From: G963663315 sp965208975
Lineage (GTDB): Bacteria; Pseudomonadota; Gammaproteobacteria; Arenicellales; Poriferihabitantaceae
Direction of reading: 5' to 3'
Assembly (NCBI GenBank): GCA_965208975.1
Contig: CBDBQH010000003.1
Span: 1,116,001-1,180,000, forward strand
DNA: 64,000 nt
Shown here: positions 36,164 to 45,469 of the stretch, in pieces
Numbering within the stretch: position 1 is the stretch's first letter
How the letters are laid out: every line of letters starts with the position of its first letter
Notes under the pieces: model-generated
What the model was told of the DNA's origin: nothing
Database searches by the model: none
What the model saw: the letters and a program-made list of their open reading frames with translations, nothing else
Made by a program: the position numbers and the translations under genes

Positions 36164-36481
36164 GAAGCGATCAAGGAAAGCCGTGACTGTTATTTTCTGG
36201 GCGCCATCATGCTGGTGGAGAATGGGGAAAGACTATGGAAGATCAACGATGGCCAACAACGCATAGTGACGATATCGTTGATTTTTGCAGCTTTATGTCG
36301 GCGATTCGTTGAGGAGTCGCATGCTTCTCAGCGCGAAGGACTCGCATTGCAACTGCTGTTCAATCTGAATGCCAATGAACCCTGCACCCTGGAGAAAGCG
36401 GAAAACTATAGGCCCCGGATAACGCCGCCGAGAAACGACATGACGCATAGCTGTATTCAGGACAAGATCAAGCACACATGA
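36164..36481 (+). pseudogene. Fragment of a DUF262 (GmrSD-type) protein
   Basis: The frame is open from the base after the last CRISPR repeat. It encodes RDCYFLGAIMLV, then KINDGQQRIVTISLIFAALC, the hallmark DGQQR nucleotide-binding motif of DUF262 proteins such as GmrS, and runs about 105 codons to a stop. There is no start codon of its own before residue 16 and the N-terminal part of the domain is missing; the C-terminal half of the family is also absent. It is a broken defence gene joined directly to the array. Confidence 0.75.
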
Positions 36482-36506
36482 AGGATGCGCCCTGAAGGAT
36501 GCGCCC
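36479..36506. repeat. 14-bp tandem duplication
   Basis: TGAAGGATGCGCCC occurs twice head to tail just at the stop of the DUF262 fragment. Confidence 0.85.
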
Positions 36507-36568
36507 TTGCACCCAACCGCATGGAGTGGCATGATTGACTGAACCCCCCACCCCAAAGAACACGGACA

Positions 36569-38134
36569 ATGACCCACCACCAACTCCCGATCGGCATCCA
36601 GGATTTTCGCAGAATCCGGGAGCAGAACTGCTACTATGTAGACAAAACCTCCCATATCCGGCGGCTGATCGAAATGGGGAGTTTCTATTTCCTGTCGCGC
36701 CCGCGCAGGTTCGGCAAGAGTCTGCTGATCTCTACATTACAGGAACTGTTCGAGGGCAATGAGCCCCTGTTTCAGGGACTCGACATTCATGACCATTGGG
36801 ATTGGTCGGTTCAATATCCAGTGGTTCGCCTGAGCTTCGGTGGCAAACACAACGAACCCGGAGACCTCGCCCAAAGCATTGAAAGCCAACTGGCCATCAT
36901 GGAGAGGAACGCCGGTCTTGACCCGGTGCAATCCCCCGGTTCAGGCCCGGAACGCCTGCGGGATATTCTGGATCGTCTGCACCAGACCACCGGCCAACAG
37001 GTTGTGGTACTGGTAGATGAATACGACAAGCCCATCCTGGATGTACTGGATGACCCGGACATGGCGAGAGCCAACCGCGACTACTTGCGCGGATTCTACG
37101 GCATCATCAAGGACAGCGCCCGCGATGTTCGCTTCGTCTTCGTCACCGGCATCAGTATGTTCTCGAAAGTGAGCCTGTTCTCCGGTCTCAATAATCTGGA
37201 CAACATCAGCCTTGACCCGGAGTTCGCCACCATTTGCGGCTATACCGACCGGGATTTGGATACCGTATTCGCGCCGGAGCTTCCCGGCCTTGACCGAGAT
37301 GAAGTCCGCAAATGGTATAACGGCTATCACTGGCTTGGAGAGGAGAAGGTTTATAACCCGTTCGATCTGTTGTTGTTGTTCCGCAAACGCCAGTTCAAGG
37401 CTCACTGGTTCGAGACCGGCTCTCCGACCTTCTTGTTCCGTATGATGATGGAACGGGAAGTCAGCCCGTTGGAACTGGAGAATCGGATTTGTGATGAAGA
37501 CCTGGTTTCTACCTTTGATGTGGAGAACATCACCATTGACGCGCTGTTGTTCCAGACCGGCTATCTGACCATTACCGAAGAGGAATGGGATGGCGCCCAG
37601 ACCTTCTATACCCTTGACTATCCCAACTTCGAGGTACGCCAGAGTCTGAATCAGGGCTTGCTGGGCTATCTCGGTCGACAGGGACGGGAAGTATCCGAGC
37701 GTGGCAAGGAACTCAGCCGTCTGCTGGCGGCCAATGACTTTGATGGATTCACGGATTGCCTGCAATCATTCTTCGCCGGGATTCCCTATCAGTGGCAAAC
37801 CCGCACCGGGCCAGCCCGCTATGAAGCCTGGTACGCCGGTATGCTGTATGCCTGTTTTCGCACTATCGGGCTGGACCTGCGGGTAGAGGATTCTTCCAGT
37901 CGCGGGCGGGCGGATATGGTGGTATTGCATGGCCATCAGGTATTCGTGCTTGAGTTCAAGATGACCGATGGAGACGAGGACGGCGAGGATGCGGCGTATC
38001 AGGCGATTGAACAGATACAGGAAAAAGGCTATGCCGACCAATACCGGAGCCGGGGTCAACCCATCCATCTGATCGGCATATCATTCAGTGCACAACAACG
38101 CAATCTGGCGGCGGTGAAGGTGGCGCCGGCTTGA
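36569..38134 (+). CDS. AAA-ATPase-like / PD-(D/E)XK nuclease protein, copy 2
   Basis: This protein has 521 residues, the same length as copy 1 (20552-22117) and similar throughout, with the same P-loop (FLSRPRRFGKSLLISTLQ), Walker B (VVVLVDEYDKPILDV) and nuclease motif (RADMVVLHGHQVFVLEFKM). About 45 bp upstream of each start are also similar (GGCATGATT, then CGAACCCCCCAC in copy 1 and TGAACCCCCCAC in copy 2), so the duplicated unit includes 5' sequence. Both catalytic centres look intact, arguing that each copy is functional. It lies downstream of the array, so the two copies bracket the cmr-effector-adaptation-array block. Confidence 0.82.
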   Translation: MTHHQLPIGIQDFRRIREQNCYYVDKTSHIRRLIEMGSFYFLSRPRRFGKSLLISTLQELFEGNEPLFQGLDIHDHWDWSVQYPVVRLSFGGKHNEPGDLAQSIESQLAIMERNAGLDPVQSPGSGPERLRDILDRLHQTTGQQVVVLVDEYDKPILDVLDDPDMARANRDYLRGFYGIIKDSARDVRFVFVTGISMFSKVSLFSGLNNLDNISLDPEFATICGYTDRDLDTVFAPELPGLDRDEVRKWYNGYHWLGEEKVYNPFDLLLLFRKRQFKAHWFETGSPTFLFRMMMEREVSPLELENRICDEDLVSTFDVENITIDALLFQTGYLTITEEEWDGAQTFYTLDYPNFEVRQSLNQGLLGYLGRQGREVSERGKELSRLLAANDFDGFTDCLQSFFAGIPYQWQTRTGPARYEAWYAGMLYACFRTIGLDLRVEDSSSRGRADMVVLHGHQVFVLEFKMTDGDEDGEDAAYQAIEQIQEKGYADQYRSRGQPIHLIGISFSAQQRNLAAVKVAPA

Positions 38135-38287
38135 AAGCCCCGGTCAAAACCGACTTCTGCGCATCTTTATTCCGGTTGCAAGAGGCGACGCATCCTGTCC
38201 GGGTTCAGAACCGACTGTATAATTATGGGAATTATATACTTGAGCAAACAGAAGCCTACCCAACCGGATATTAAGGAAAACACCCTC

Positions 38288-38908
38288 ATGATTAATCTAT
38301 ACACCTGGAGCACCCCGAACGGACGGAAAGCGTCCATCATGCTCGAAGAAACCAGCCTGCCCTACCGGATTCACCCGATCGACATTGGCAAGAATGATCA
38401 ATTCGATGAGGATTTCCTGGAGATCAGCCCGAACAACAAGATTCCGGCTATCGTCGATGAGGAGAATGGCCTGAGCATGATGGAGTCCGGCGCCATCCTG
38501 ATTTATCTGGCCGACAAAACCGGAATGTTGATGACGAAAGACAAGCGCTGGCAAATTCTGGAATGGCTGATGTTCCAGATGGGCGGCTTCGGCCCGATGC
38601 TGGGACAGGCCCACCACTTCCTGCACTTCAAGCCCGGAATCAGTGAATACGCCGGGAAAAGATACAAGGTTGAAGCCCAGCGCCTTTATACCGTCCTCGA
38701 CGACCACCTGGAAGAAAACGAATATGTCGCCGGCGACTACTCGATCGCCGATATTGCATTGTGGCCCTGGGCCTCTCGATTCGAGTGGCAACAGGTTGAT
38801 ATGAACGACTTCCTGAATGTCAAACGCTGGTACACCGAAATCGCCGGGCGCCCGGCCGTACAAAAAGGCTACCGTGTCCCGGTTGAGACAGAAGTACCAA
38901 TGCCCTGA
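38288..38908 (+). CDS. Glutathione S-transferase family protein
   Basis: This 206-residue protein has an N-terminal thioredoxin-fold domain (INLYTWSTPNGRKASIMLEE, then NNKIPAIVDEE and MMESGAILIYLADKTG, the glutathione-binding ESGAI segment) and a C-terminal helical domain with YVAGDYSIADIALWPWASRF. It resembles the YfcG/YghU group of disulfide-active GSTs. AAGGA lies upstream of ATG 38288. It is the only metabolic gene between the two defence islands and probably marks the old chromosomal backbone. Confidence 0.9.
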   Translation: MINLYTWSTPNGRKASIMLEETSLPYRIHPIDIGKNDQFDEDFLEISPNNKIPAIVDEENGLSMMESGAILIYLADKTGMLMTKDKRWQILEWLMFQMGGFGPMLGQAHHFLHFKPGISEYAGKRYKVEAQRLYTVLDDHLEENEYVAGDYSIADIALWPWASRFEWQQVDMNDFLNVKRWYTEIAGRPAVQKGYRVPVETEVPMP

Positions 38909-38935
38909 TTATTGCCATACCCGCACCCTCCCGTC

Positions 38936-38956
38936 ATTCCCTTGATAAGCGGGAAT
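38936..38956. repeat. Short REP-like inverted repeat
   Basis: ATTCCC and GGGAAT face each other across TTGATAAGC. This resembles the common proteobacterial extragenic palindrome with a GTCATTCCC...GGGAATC core. It could act as a weak terminator for the transferase gene. Confidence 0.5.
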
Positions 38957-39058
38957 CTACGCCGACAGTTGAGCGCGGGATTGGGGAGAGTATCCTCGAT
39001 CACTGAAATCCGCCGGACATGGTAGAATCTGTTCCTGAAGAGGCTTGAGGGGTAGAAG

Positions 39059-40318
39059 ATGAGCGATATAGATTTGGAAGACCTGTTTACGCCAGGGGCC
39101 GGGGGAGTACCGCCTTATCTGGCCGGGCGCAAAGAGGAAAAGGAGTATTTTCAAAGATGTGTCAGGACTTTGGAAAACAGGAAGCCAATCAGTCAGGACC
39201 TGGTCATCTACGGTCCGCGAGGCAATGGCAAAACCGCCCTGCTTGGTCACTTGCAGAAAGAGACACTCCAAAAAGAGAAATCGAAACTGGATATTCTGTG
39301 GGAAACCCCGGATGAGATGGAGACTCTGACCGAGTTATCTGAGCGGTTGATAGCGGGCAAGCCAAAAATACAGGACTGGCTCCAGTCTGTCGAGGTTTCT
39401 GCCAGTGCCGGGATTGTGGCTGGAAAAATTCAATCAGGCAACCCCCGGAAGAAACCAACGGTCCGGGAATTGCTGGAGAAAAGAAGCCAGGACAAACCTT
39501 TTATTCTGATCATAGATGAGGCGCATACACTGAAGCCCGAGATCGGCAAAACCCTGTTGAACGCCAGCCAGACAGTACGCAGGGAAGGCAATCCGTTTCT
39601 ACTAATCCTCGCGGGAACCCCGAATTTGCGAGTAACCCTGGGTCGTTCCAACGCCTCTTTCTGGGAACGCAGTGAAAAACTGCGTCTGGGCCGCCTGTCA
39701 TCTGACGAAGCCGGACAGGCGATCACAATACCGCTGGAAAAGGCGGGGATATCCTTTGCGCCCGGCGCTGCCGAAGAAGTGGTTGAACGCACCCATTGTT
39801 ACCCCTATTTCGTACAAATCTGGGGAGATTGTCTGGCGCGGAGACTGGCTCAAACCGGGCAGACCGAGGTTACCCTGGATATGCTCCGGGAAGTGGAGGC
39901 AGAGGCGCACAGAAGACGGGACGATATGTATCAGGATCGCTTCAACGAAATCAGTAGAATGGGATTACTGGCCGTTGCCACGAGCGCTGCCGATGCTTTC
40001 ATACAGAGTGGAGAACCCTATCTTTTGCATGGCAGCGTATTGAAGAAAGCGGTTGAAAAAGGACTGGCCAGTGATGGCCCCGTAACAAATGAGCGTATCA
40101 TGGAGAAATTCGACCAACTTTCACAGCTGGGTTATATCTGGCAAGTCAATTATTCCGGCATGGACAGTTACGAGCCCGGCATCCCAAGCCTGATATCTTA
40201 CGTACACAGAAACTCGCTGGGGCAACAACCCGAAGCAGAACCGTCTCCATTGGACGAGCGCACCCGGAAATTTCGGAAAGGTCAGGTGAAGTCTCAAGAT
40301 AACGGCATCGAGATGTAG
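39059..40318 (+). CDS. Orc1/Cdc6-like AAA ATPase, copy 1
   Basis: The protein has 419 residues. Walker A GPRGNGKT is at residues 52-59, Walker B FILIIDEAHTL at 148-158, and sensor-like LLILAGTPNLR follows. The C-terminal part is helical and may hold a winged helix. The domain order resembles Orc1/Cdc6-like and TniB-like ATPases, but no partner transposase or initiator is present. The function is unknown. A paralogue at 50350-51600 shares most of the sequence, including about 70 bp upstream (GAGTATCCTCGATCACTGAA) and the last bases after the stop. Confidence 0.75.
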   Translation: MSDIDLEDLFTPGAGGVPPYLAGRKEEKEYFQRCVRTLENRKPISQDLVIYGPRGNGKTALLGHLQKETLQKEKSKLDILWETPDEMETLTELSERLIAGKPKIQDWLQSVEVSASAGIVAGKIQSGNPRKKPTVRELLEKRSQDKPFILIIDEAHTLKPEIGKTLLNASQTVRREGNPFLLILAGTPNLRVTLGRSNASFWERSEKLRLGRLSSDEAGQAITIPLEKAGISFAPGAAEEVVERTHCYPYFVQIWGDCLARRLAQTGQTEVTLDMLREVEAEAHRRRDDMYQDRFNEISRMGLLAVATSAADAFIQSGEPYLLHGSVLKKAVEKGLASDGPVTNERIMEKFDQLSQLGYIWQVNYSGMDSYEPGIPSLISYVHRNSLGQQPEAEPSPLDERTRKFRKGQVKSQDNGIEM

Positions 40319-40378
40319 CCAGCTTGAATTTGGACAAAATATTCCGGCGCCAACTAATTTTGATCCCTGGTTCAACTT

Positions 40379-42535
40379 GTGATCGCAACCACTGAAGCGT
40401 TTTCCCGCGTCAAGATTGACAGTCTGTTGAAGGATGCAGGCTGGAATCTCACCGACGGCACAAGCGTTCTGTTCGAATACGCCCTGGCCGATGGCACACA
40501 GGCTGATTATGTGCTTTGCGACCGCCGGGGCCGACCGATGGCGATTCTGGAGGCCAAACGCGCCAATATTGATCCGGTCACGGCGCAAGATCAGGGGGGG
40601 CATTATGCCGAACAACTGGATGTGCCGTTCGTGTTTCTATCAAATGGCGAAGAAGTGCGGTTCCTGGATCGCGAAACAGACGCGCATGCCCGGATCATCG
40701 CGGGTTTTTATTCACAGGATGACCTGGAGAGGCGGATTGCGGTGCGCCGGATTCGCCGCGACCTTTCCGGTGTCGCCATCGACCGGAGTATCGTGGACCG
40801 GGATTACCAGATTGCCTGCATCGAAGCGCTATCCGCCGAAGTATCTCTGGGGCGACGCAAACTGCTGGTCGAGATGGCGACGGGGACCGGCAAGACCCGC
40901 ACGGCGGCCGCTTTCATCAAACGCCTGTTCGAGGCGGGTAGGGTCACCCGCGTCCTGTTCCTTGTTGACCGGACCGCGCTGGCCGGTCAAGCCGAAGACG
41001 CATTTACCGACCACCTGCGGGATTATCCCTGTCACGTATTGCGCCCCGGGCGGGGATTCGACCGGGCCAAGCGGGTCACGATTGCGACTCTCCAGACCAT
41101 GATCGCGGAATACCGCGACCTTTCACCGGGTTATTTCGATCTGGTGATTACCGATGAATGCCATCGCTCAATCTATGGCAAATGGAGTGGCGTATTACGG
41201 CATTTTGATGGCATCCAACTGGGACTGACGGCGACCCCTTGCACTGTGGCGGACGAGGACACGAGCGCACATTCCGACCCGGAGGACGGCCTGTTCGTGC
41301 GCGACACCTTGCGTTTCTTCGGTCTCGAAACTCCGACTTTCCGCTACACATTACCCGAAGCCATTCAGGCGGGGCACCTGGTTCCCTATCGCATCTACAA
41401 GGCGATGACAGTGAAAACAGCCGACGTGGACGGTTTTTCAGTGCGGCACGATGAACTCGACTGGAACGCGATGGATGCGACCACCCGGACGGAGTTCGAG
41501 AAGTTGTTCGTGACCATGGACAGTATCAGCGTGGATCCTCGCGCTCTGGAACGGCGGTTCACAATACCCGAACGCAACCGCGCCATCGTCCGCGAGTTCC
41601 GCGATACCTTCGAAAAAGGATTCATGGGCAAGAGCGGTATCCGGCATACCCCGGACATGGGCAAGACCATCGTATTCGCAGTAACGAAACGCCATGCGCA
41701 AACGCTGGCGGAGATGTTCGACGAGCATTTCGCCGACTTGAAGCCACACCCGGCGACGCGATACGCAGATTTCGTAGTGAGCGACACGGGCGGGGGGCCA
41801 GCCCCCGATGCCAGCGCCATCATCAAGCGGTTCAAGGAAGAGGAATTTCCCCGGATTCTGGTCAGCGTGAATATGCTGGATACCGGTTTCGACTGCCCCG
41901 AGGTAGTCAATCTGGTGATGGCCCGGTTCACCCGCAGCGCCATCCTCTACCGCCAGATGCGCGGGCGCGGTACACGCAAGGCAGACCATATCGGAAAGAC
42001 CGGATTCACCCTGTTTGATTTCGCCGGCGTAACCGATTTCCACGGCGACGACGATGAAAGCATGGATGGCGGAGTTCTGGACATCAACAAACGGGACGGA
42101 CGGCAGGGTCCATACCAATCCGGCAAGCTATTGACGCTGGATGTGGACGACCACATTGACCCCTCAACCCGCGAGTGGTTGACACTCGACGAGAACGGCC
42201 GGATCGTTCGAACGCCAGAACACGATACCCGGGCAGCCGGAATCGGCTTGCGCGTTGAGGAATGGCGCAGCGAGCAGGAATTCACCGCCGAACAGGCCCG
42301 TTGGGCGGGACTGATCGGCAGTCAGGTCAAGGCGAACGCCATGAACGCAGAAGCTATCGGAGATTACGACCTGGATGAACACCCGTTCACCGCCCTGGGC
42401 GGGTATGATCAGGCACGGCGGGTATTCGGCGGCGAGAAATTCCTCGACGGGCTGATTGCCGGATTCAATGCCGTGGTGTTCGGGCAACAGCGGACAACCA
42501 ATGAGTCCAGTGACTCTGTGCCTGAGGAGCGTTGA
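40379..42535 (+). CDS. hsdR: Type I restriction enzyme, HsdR subunit
   Basis: This 718-residue protein has a GTG start. The N-terminal PD-(D/E)XK nuclease region holds QADYVLCDRRGRPMAILEAK (D and E-A-K). The helicase motor has MATGTGKTRTAAAF (Walker A), VITDECHRSIYGKW (DECH box), GLTATP, and the late QMRGRGTRK motif VI. It is short for HsdR and resembles the EcoEI-type (IB-like) compact subunit. The complex cleaves unmethylated DNA after translocation. hsdM follows four bases downstream. Confidence 0.92.
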   Translation: MIATTEAFSRVKIDSLLKDAGWNLTDGTSVLFEYALADGTQADYVLCDRRGRPMAILEAKRANIDPVTAQDQGGHYAEQLDVPFVFLSNGEEVRFLDRETDAHARIIAGFYSQDDLERRIAVRRIRRDLSGVAIDRSIVDRDYQIACIEALSAEVSLGRRKLLVEMATGTGKTRTAAAFIKRLFEAGRVTRVLFLVDRTALAGQAEDAFTDHLRDYPCHVLRPGRGFDRAKRVTIATLQTMIAEYRDLSPGYFDLVITDECHRSIYGKWSGVLRHFDGIQLGLTATPCTVADEDTSAHSDPEDGLFVRDTLRFFGLETPTFRYTLPEAIQAGHLVPYRIYKAMTVKTADVDGFSVRHDELDWNAMDATTRTEFEKLFVTMDSISVDPRALERRFTIPERNRAIVREFRDTFEKGFMGKSGIRHTPDMGKTIVFAVTKRHAQTLAEMFDEHFADLKPHPATRYADFVVSDTGGGPAPDASAIIKRFKEEEFPRILVSVNMLDTGFDCPEVVNLVMARFTRSAILYRQMRGRGTRKADHIGKTGFTLFDFAGVTDFHGDDDESMDGGVLDINKRDGRQGPYQSGKLLTLDVDDHIDPSTREWLTLDENGRIVRTPEHDTRAAGIGLRVEEWRSEQEFTAEQARWAGLIGSQVKANAMNAEAIGDYDLDEHPFTALGGYDQARRVFGGEKFLDGLIAGFNAVVFGQQRTTNESSDSVPEER

Positions 42536-42539
42536 CGGC

Positions 42540-44171
42540 ATGCCCATGACCCCGGAACTTCGGCGCGGTATCGACCGTATCCGTAATTACCTGTTTGGCG
42601 GCGGTTATCCGAACCCGGCCCAGAACGCCGAGCAACTCAGCTTTTTGATCTACTTCTATATGTACGAGGCGGCGGACGCAGCGCGTGTGCGGGCTGCCCG
42701 GCGTCCGGGAGCCGAACCTCATACCAGCGTTTTCGAAGGGGAGTGGAGCTTGCGCGACCCGCGCAATGCGTCGGAACCGGGCGCCGGGGCCGTATCGCGC
42801 GAACTATTGAGATGGTCGTCCTGGGCACATGCGTTGAACGGCGAGAGATTGGTCAGATGGGTACGCGAGGAAGTTTTTCCCTTCCATGCCGGACTAGCGG
42901 CAGACGGCGTTACCGATTTCATGGACGGCGCCCGGCTGGTGATTGATGAGCCGACCGTGCTCACCCAGATCGTCAGCCAGTTGAATGACCTGCATCTGCA
43001 CCGGGTGGACGCCGATACTAAGGGCGACCTGTTCGAGCATGTATTACGCCAGATCCGCCAGGCGGGAGAATTGGGTCAATTCCGCACACCGCGCCATATT
43101 ATCCGCGCCCTGGTTCGGCTGGTTGACCCCCGCATCGGCGAGACCGTTTACGACCCGGCGGCAGGCACAGCGGGCTTTCTGGTCGGCGCTTACGATCATA
43201 TCCGGCTGGCGAACTCGTCTTCTGATGGAATTGAGGAGATTGAGGCTGAGGGAAAGACGGTCCGGCGTGGACTCGGCGACCTGCTGGGCCGGGACGCGGC
43301 GCGCCAGTTGCAGGAAGCCACGTTCTTCGGCAACGATGTAGACCCGCAGATGGTCCGTCTGGCGACGATGAATCTGACCTTGCGCGGGCTGGACCGGGTA
43401 CGCATCCTGCGCCGCGATGCACTGACCCGTTCCCTGGACCGGGCCGCAAAGGCGGAACTGGGTCTGCCGGTACAGGGATTCGATGTCATCCTCGCCAACC
43501 CGCCCTTTTCCGGGCGCCTGGACAAGGATCGCATTGTCGAAGACGTGAAGATCGGGCGCACAGCGCAGACCGAGCTTCTGTTCCTGCAATACATGGTCAA
43601 CCATTTGCGAGAAGGCGGACGTTGCGGGGTAGTCGTGCCGGAGGGTGTATTGTTCGGGTCTACTGGAGCGCACCAGGAATTGCGGCGCAAACTGGTGGAG
43701 AACAACATGGTGGAGGCCGTACTGTCGCTACCCGGTGGTGTGTTCAATCCGTATTCCGGGGTCAAGACCTCCGTGCTGGTTTTTCGCAAGGGTGACACAA
43801 CAGAACGGGTGATGTTTCTCCATGCCGACTGGGACGGATTCAAGCTGGATGCCAACCATGACCATCCGATTGGCGCAGATGATCTTCCCTGTTTGATTCG
43901 TGCGTTCCGGGACCGGGAGGCGCGGTGGGCGGCGTGGCACAACCGGGATCTGAAAGCGGACTGGACGGAGAAATGGTGGTTTGCCGAGGCGGATGAAATT
44001 CGTGCCGCCGAATTCAACCTCAGCGCCAACCGCCACCGGCCACAGAGCCGGGAGAAGGTGGAACATCGGGAGCCGCTGGAGATTCTGGAGGAATTGCGGG
44101 CGATTGAGACGGAGATATTGGGAGAGATTGATGGGTTGGCAGGGGCAGTTCGGGGGGCGGTAGTGGAATGA
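42540..44171 (+). CDS. hsdM: Type I restriction enzyme, HsdM methyltransferase
   Basis: The protein has 543 residues. An N-terminal helical bundle is followed by LGQFRTPRHIIRALVRLVDP, the SAM motif VYDPAAGTAGFLVGAY and the N6-adenine catalytic motif ILANPPFSGRLD. It methylates adenine at the HsdS-defined site and is needed for both modification and restriction. ATG 42540 is preferred over a longer frame that overlaps hsdR. Its end overlaps hsdS by four bases (ATGA). Confidence 0.93.
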   Translation: MPMTPELRRGIDRIRNYLFGGGYPNPAQNAEQLSFLIYFYMYEAADAARVRAARRPGAEPHTSVFEGEWSLRDPRNASEPGAGAVSRELLRWSSWAHALNGERLVRWVREEVFPFHAGLAADGVTDFMDGARLVIDEPTVLTQIVSQLNDLHLHRVDADTKGDLFEHVLRQIRQAGELGQFRTPRHIIRALVRLVDPRIGETVYDPAAGTAGFLVGAYDHIRLANSSSDGIEEIEAEGKTVRRGLGDLLGRDAARQLQEATFFGNDVDPQMVRLATMNLTLRGLDRVRILRRDALTRSLDRAAKAELGLPVQGFDVILANPPFSGRLDKDRIVEDVKIGRTAQTELLFLQYMVNHLREGGRCGVVVPEGVLFGSTGAHQELRRKLVENNMVEAVLSLPGGVFNPYSGVKTSVLVFRKGDTTERVMFLHADWDGFKLDANHDHPIGADDLPCLIRAFRDREARWAAWHNRDLKADWTEKWWFAEADEIRAAEFNLSANRHRPQSREKVEHREPLEILEELRAIETEILGEIDGLAGAVRGAVVE

Positions 44172-45355
44172 GCGCCTTCCCTATTTTTCCGCTTGGTGAT
44201 GTTGCAGATGTGGTCGCAGGCGACCCTGCGCCTCAGAACCCACAAGCTTTTGCTTCTAAAGGGCCGTTATTCGTGCGGATGCAGGATGTCGGGCATCATC
44301 ACCGTCATCCATCACTCTCTGATTCCACGGATCGCCTGAACCCTGAATGGGTGACGCAAAGTTCCCTGCGGCTATTCCCCAAAGATAGCATCTTGATACC
44401 TAAAAGTGGTGCGTCGGTGAATCTTAATCACCGCGCCAAACTAGCCACCGCCGCCTATGTTGTCAGTCACCTTGCAATTGTTATTCCAGATCGTGCGAAA
44501 GTAGAGCCGGATTATCTTTATTGGTGGTCTACAAGTTACGACCCTCGTGCTCAAGCGCAGGTTACCAGCCTGCCATCTCTCAAGCTGTCCACCTTGAAAT
44601 CGGCCATGGTGCCTCTCCCTCCACTCCATGAACAACACCGGATTGTCGATATCCTGAACCGGGCGGCGAAGATTGAGCGGTTGCGGAAGCAGGCACAGGA
44701 GCGGTTGCGGGAATTCATTCCGGCGCTGTTCGTCAAAATGTTCGGCGACCCGGTCGAGAACCCGATGGGGTGGGAGATAGCTCGGTTAGGTGATATATGT
44801 ACAATCAATCCACGTGCCGGTCAGTCCAGTTATTCGGATGATACTGTGGTGAGTTTCGTTTCTATGGCTGCGATTGACGAACGTTCAGGGGAGATCGTAT
44901 CGCCCGAAGAACGACCATTCGCGGCTGTTTCAAAAGGTTATACCCCGTTCGAGAACGGCGATATCCTGTTTGCAAAAATCACGCCTTGCATGGAAAACGG
45001 GAAAGCTGCTTTGGCACAAAATCTGATTAACGGTGTTGGGCGCGGCTCCACCGAATTTCATGTCCTTCGGCCGGGGAATCGTGTTTTAGGCGAATACATC
45101 TTTTGTTTTGTTCGCCAGACAGAATTCAGAAAGAGTGCGAAAAAGAGTTTCACTGGAACAGCAGGCCAACAACGTGTCCCCAAATCTTTTATCGAAAACA
45201 CCCTTGTCCCCCTCCCGCCAATCGGCGAACAGCGGCGATTTGCTAAAATCATACAATCTGCACAGACAACGACTAAACTCGCCGATTCCGGCCACAAAAC
45301 CACAGCGTCATTGACAGCCTCCCTCATGTCCCGTCTTCTGGGAGACAGCGCATGA
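44168..45355 (+). CDS. hsdS: Type I restriction enzyme, HsdS specificity subunit
   Basis: This 395-residue protein has two target-recognition domains separated by the conserved helical spacer PLPPLHEQHRIVDILNRAAK with LRKQAQERLREFIPALFVKM. The second domain ends in the matching PLPPIGEQRRFAKIIQSAQ. It therefore recognises a bipartite sequence that cannot be predicted here. It overlaps hsdM by four bases and a tiny downstream frame by four bases. Confidence 0.9.
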   Translation: MSAFPIFPLGDVADVVAGDPAPQNPQAFASKGPLFVRMQDVGHHHRHPSLSDSTDRLNPEWVTQSSLRLFPKDSILIPKSGASVNLNHRAKLATAAYVVSHLAIVIPDRAKVEPDYLYWWSTSYDPRAQAQVTSLPSLKLSTLKSAMVPLPPLHEQHRIVDILNRAAKIERLRKQAQERLREFIPALFVKMFGDPVENPMGWEIARLGDICTINPRAGQSSYSDDTVVSFVSMAAIDERSGEIVSPEERPFAAVSKGYTPFENGDILFAKITPCMENGKAALAQNLINGVGRGSTEFHVLRPGNRVLGEYIFCFVRQTEFRKSAKKSFTGTAGQQRVPKSFIENTLVPLPPIGEQRRFAKIIQSAQTTTKLADSGHKTTASLTASLMSRLLGDSA

Positions 45356-45453
45356 CTGACATTGCAGGCAACAAAGCGGGCCGGAGTTGGCCATCTGCCG
45401 CATTGCTCAAACAATATGTGTCACAACGACTCGACGTTGGCACAAACCAATAA
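45352..45453 (+). CDS. Possible small protein coupled to hsdS
   Basis: A 33-codon frame (MTDIAGNKAGRSWPSAALLK...) starts with ATG overlapping the hsdS stop as ATGA and ends at TAA 45451-45453. The coupling is the only support; I recognise no family. It may equally be the start of a gene truncated by the rearrangement that brought in the following TIGR04255 gene. Confidence 0.3.
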   Translation: MTDIAGNKAGRSWPSAALLKQYVSQRLDVGTNQ

Positions 45454-45469
45454 ATTTCGGGAGTACATA

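Noticed and set aside
36941..37765. A 274-codon minus-strand frame within AAA/PD-(D/E)XK copy 2
   Set aside because: It is antisense to conserved Walker and nuclease motifs; the equivalent frame in copy 1 is interrupted.
43196..44245. A 349-codon minus-strand frame opposite hsdM
   Set aside because: It is antisense to a gene with complete methyltransferase motifs and is Ser/Arg-rich with no known domain; it reflects GC-rich third positions.
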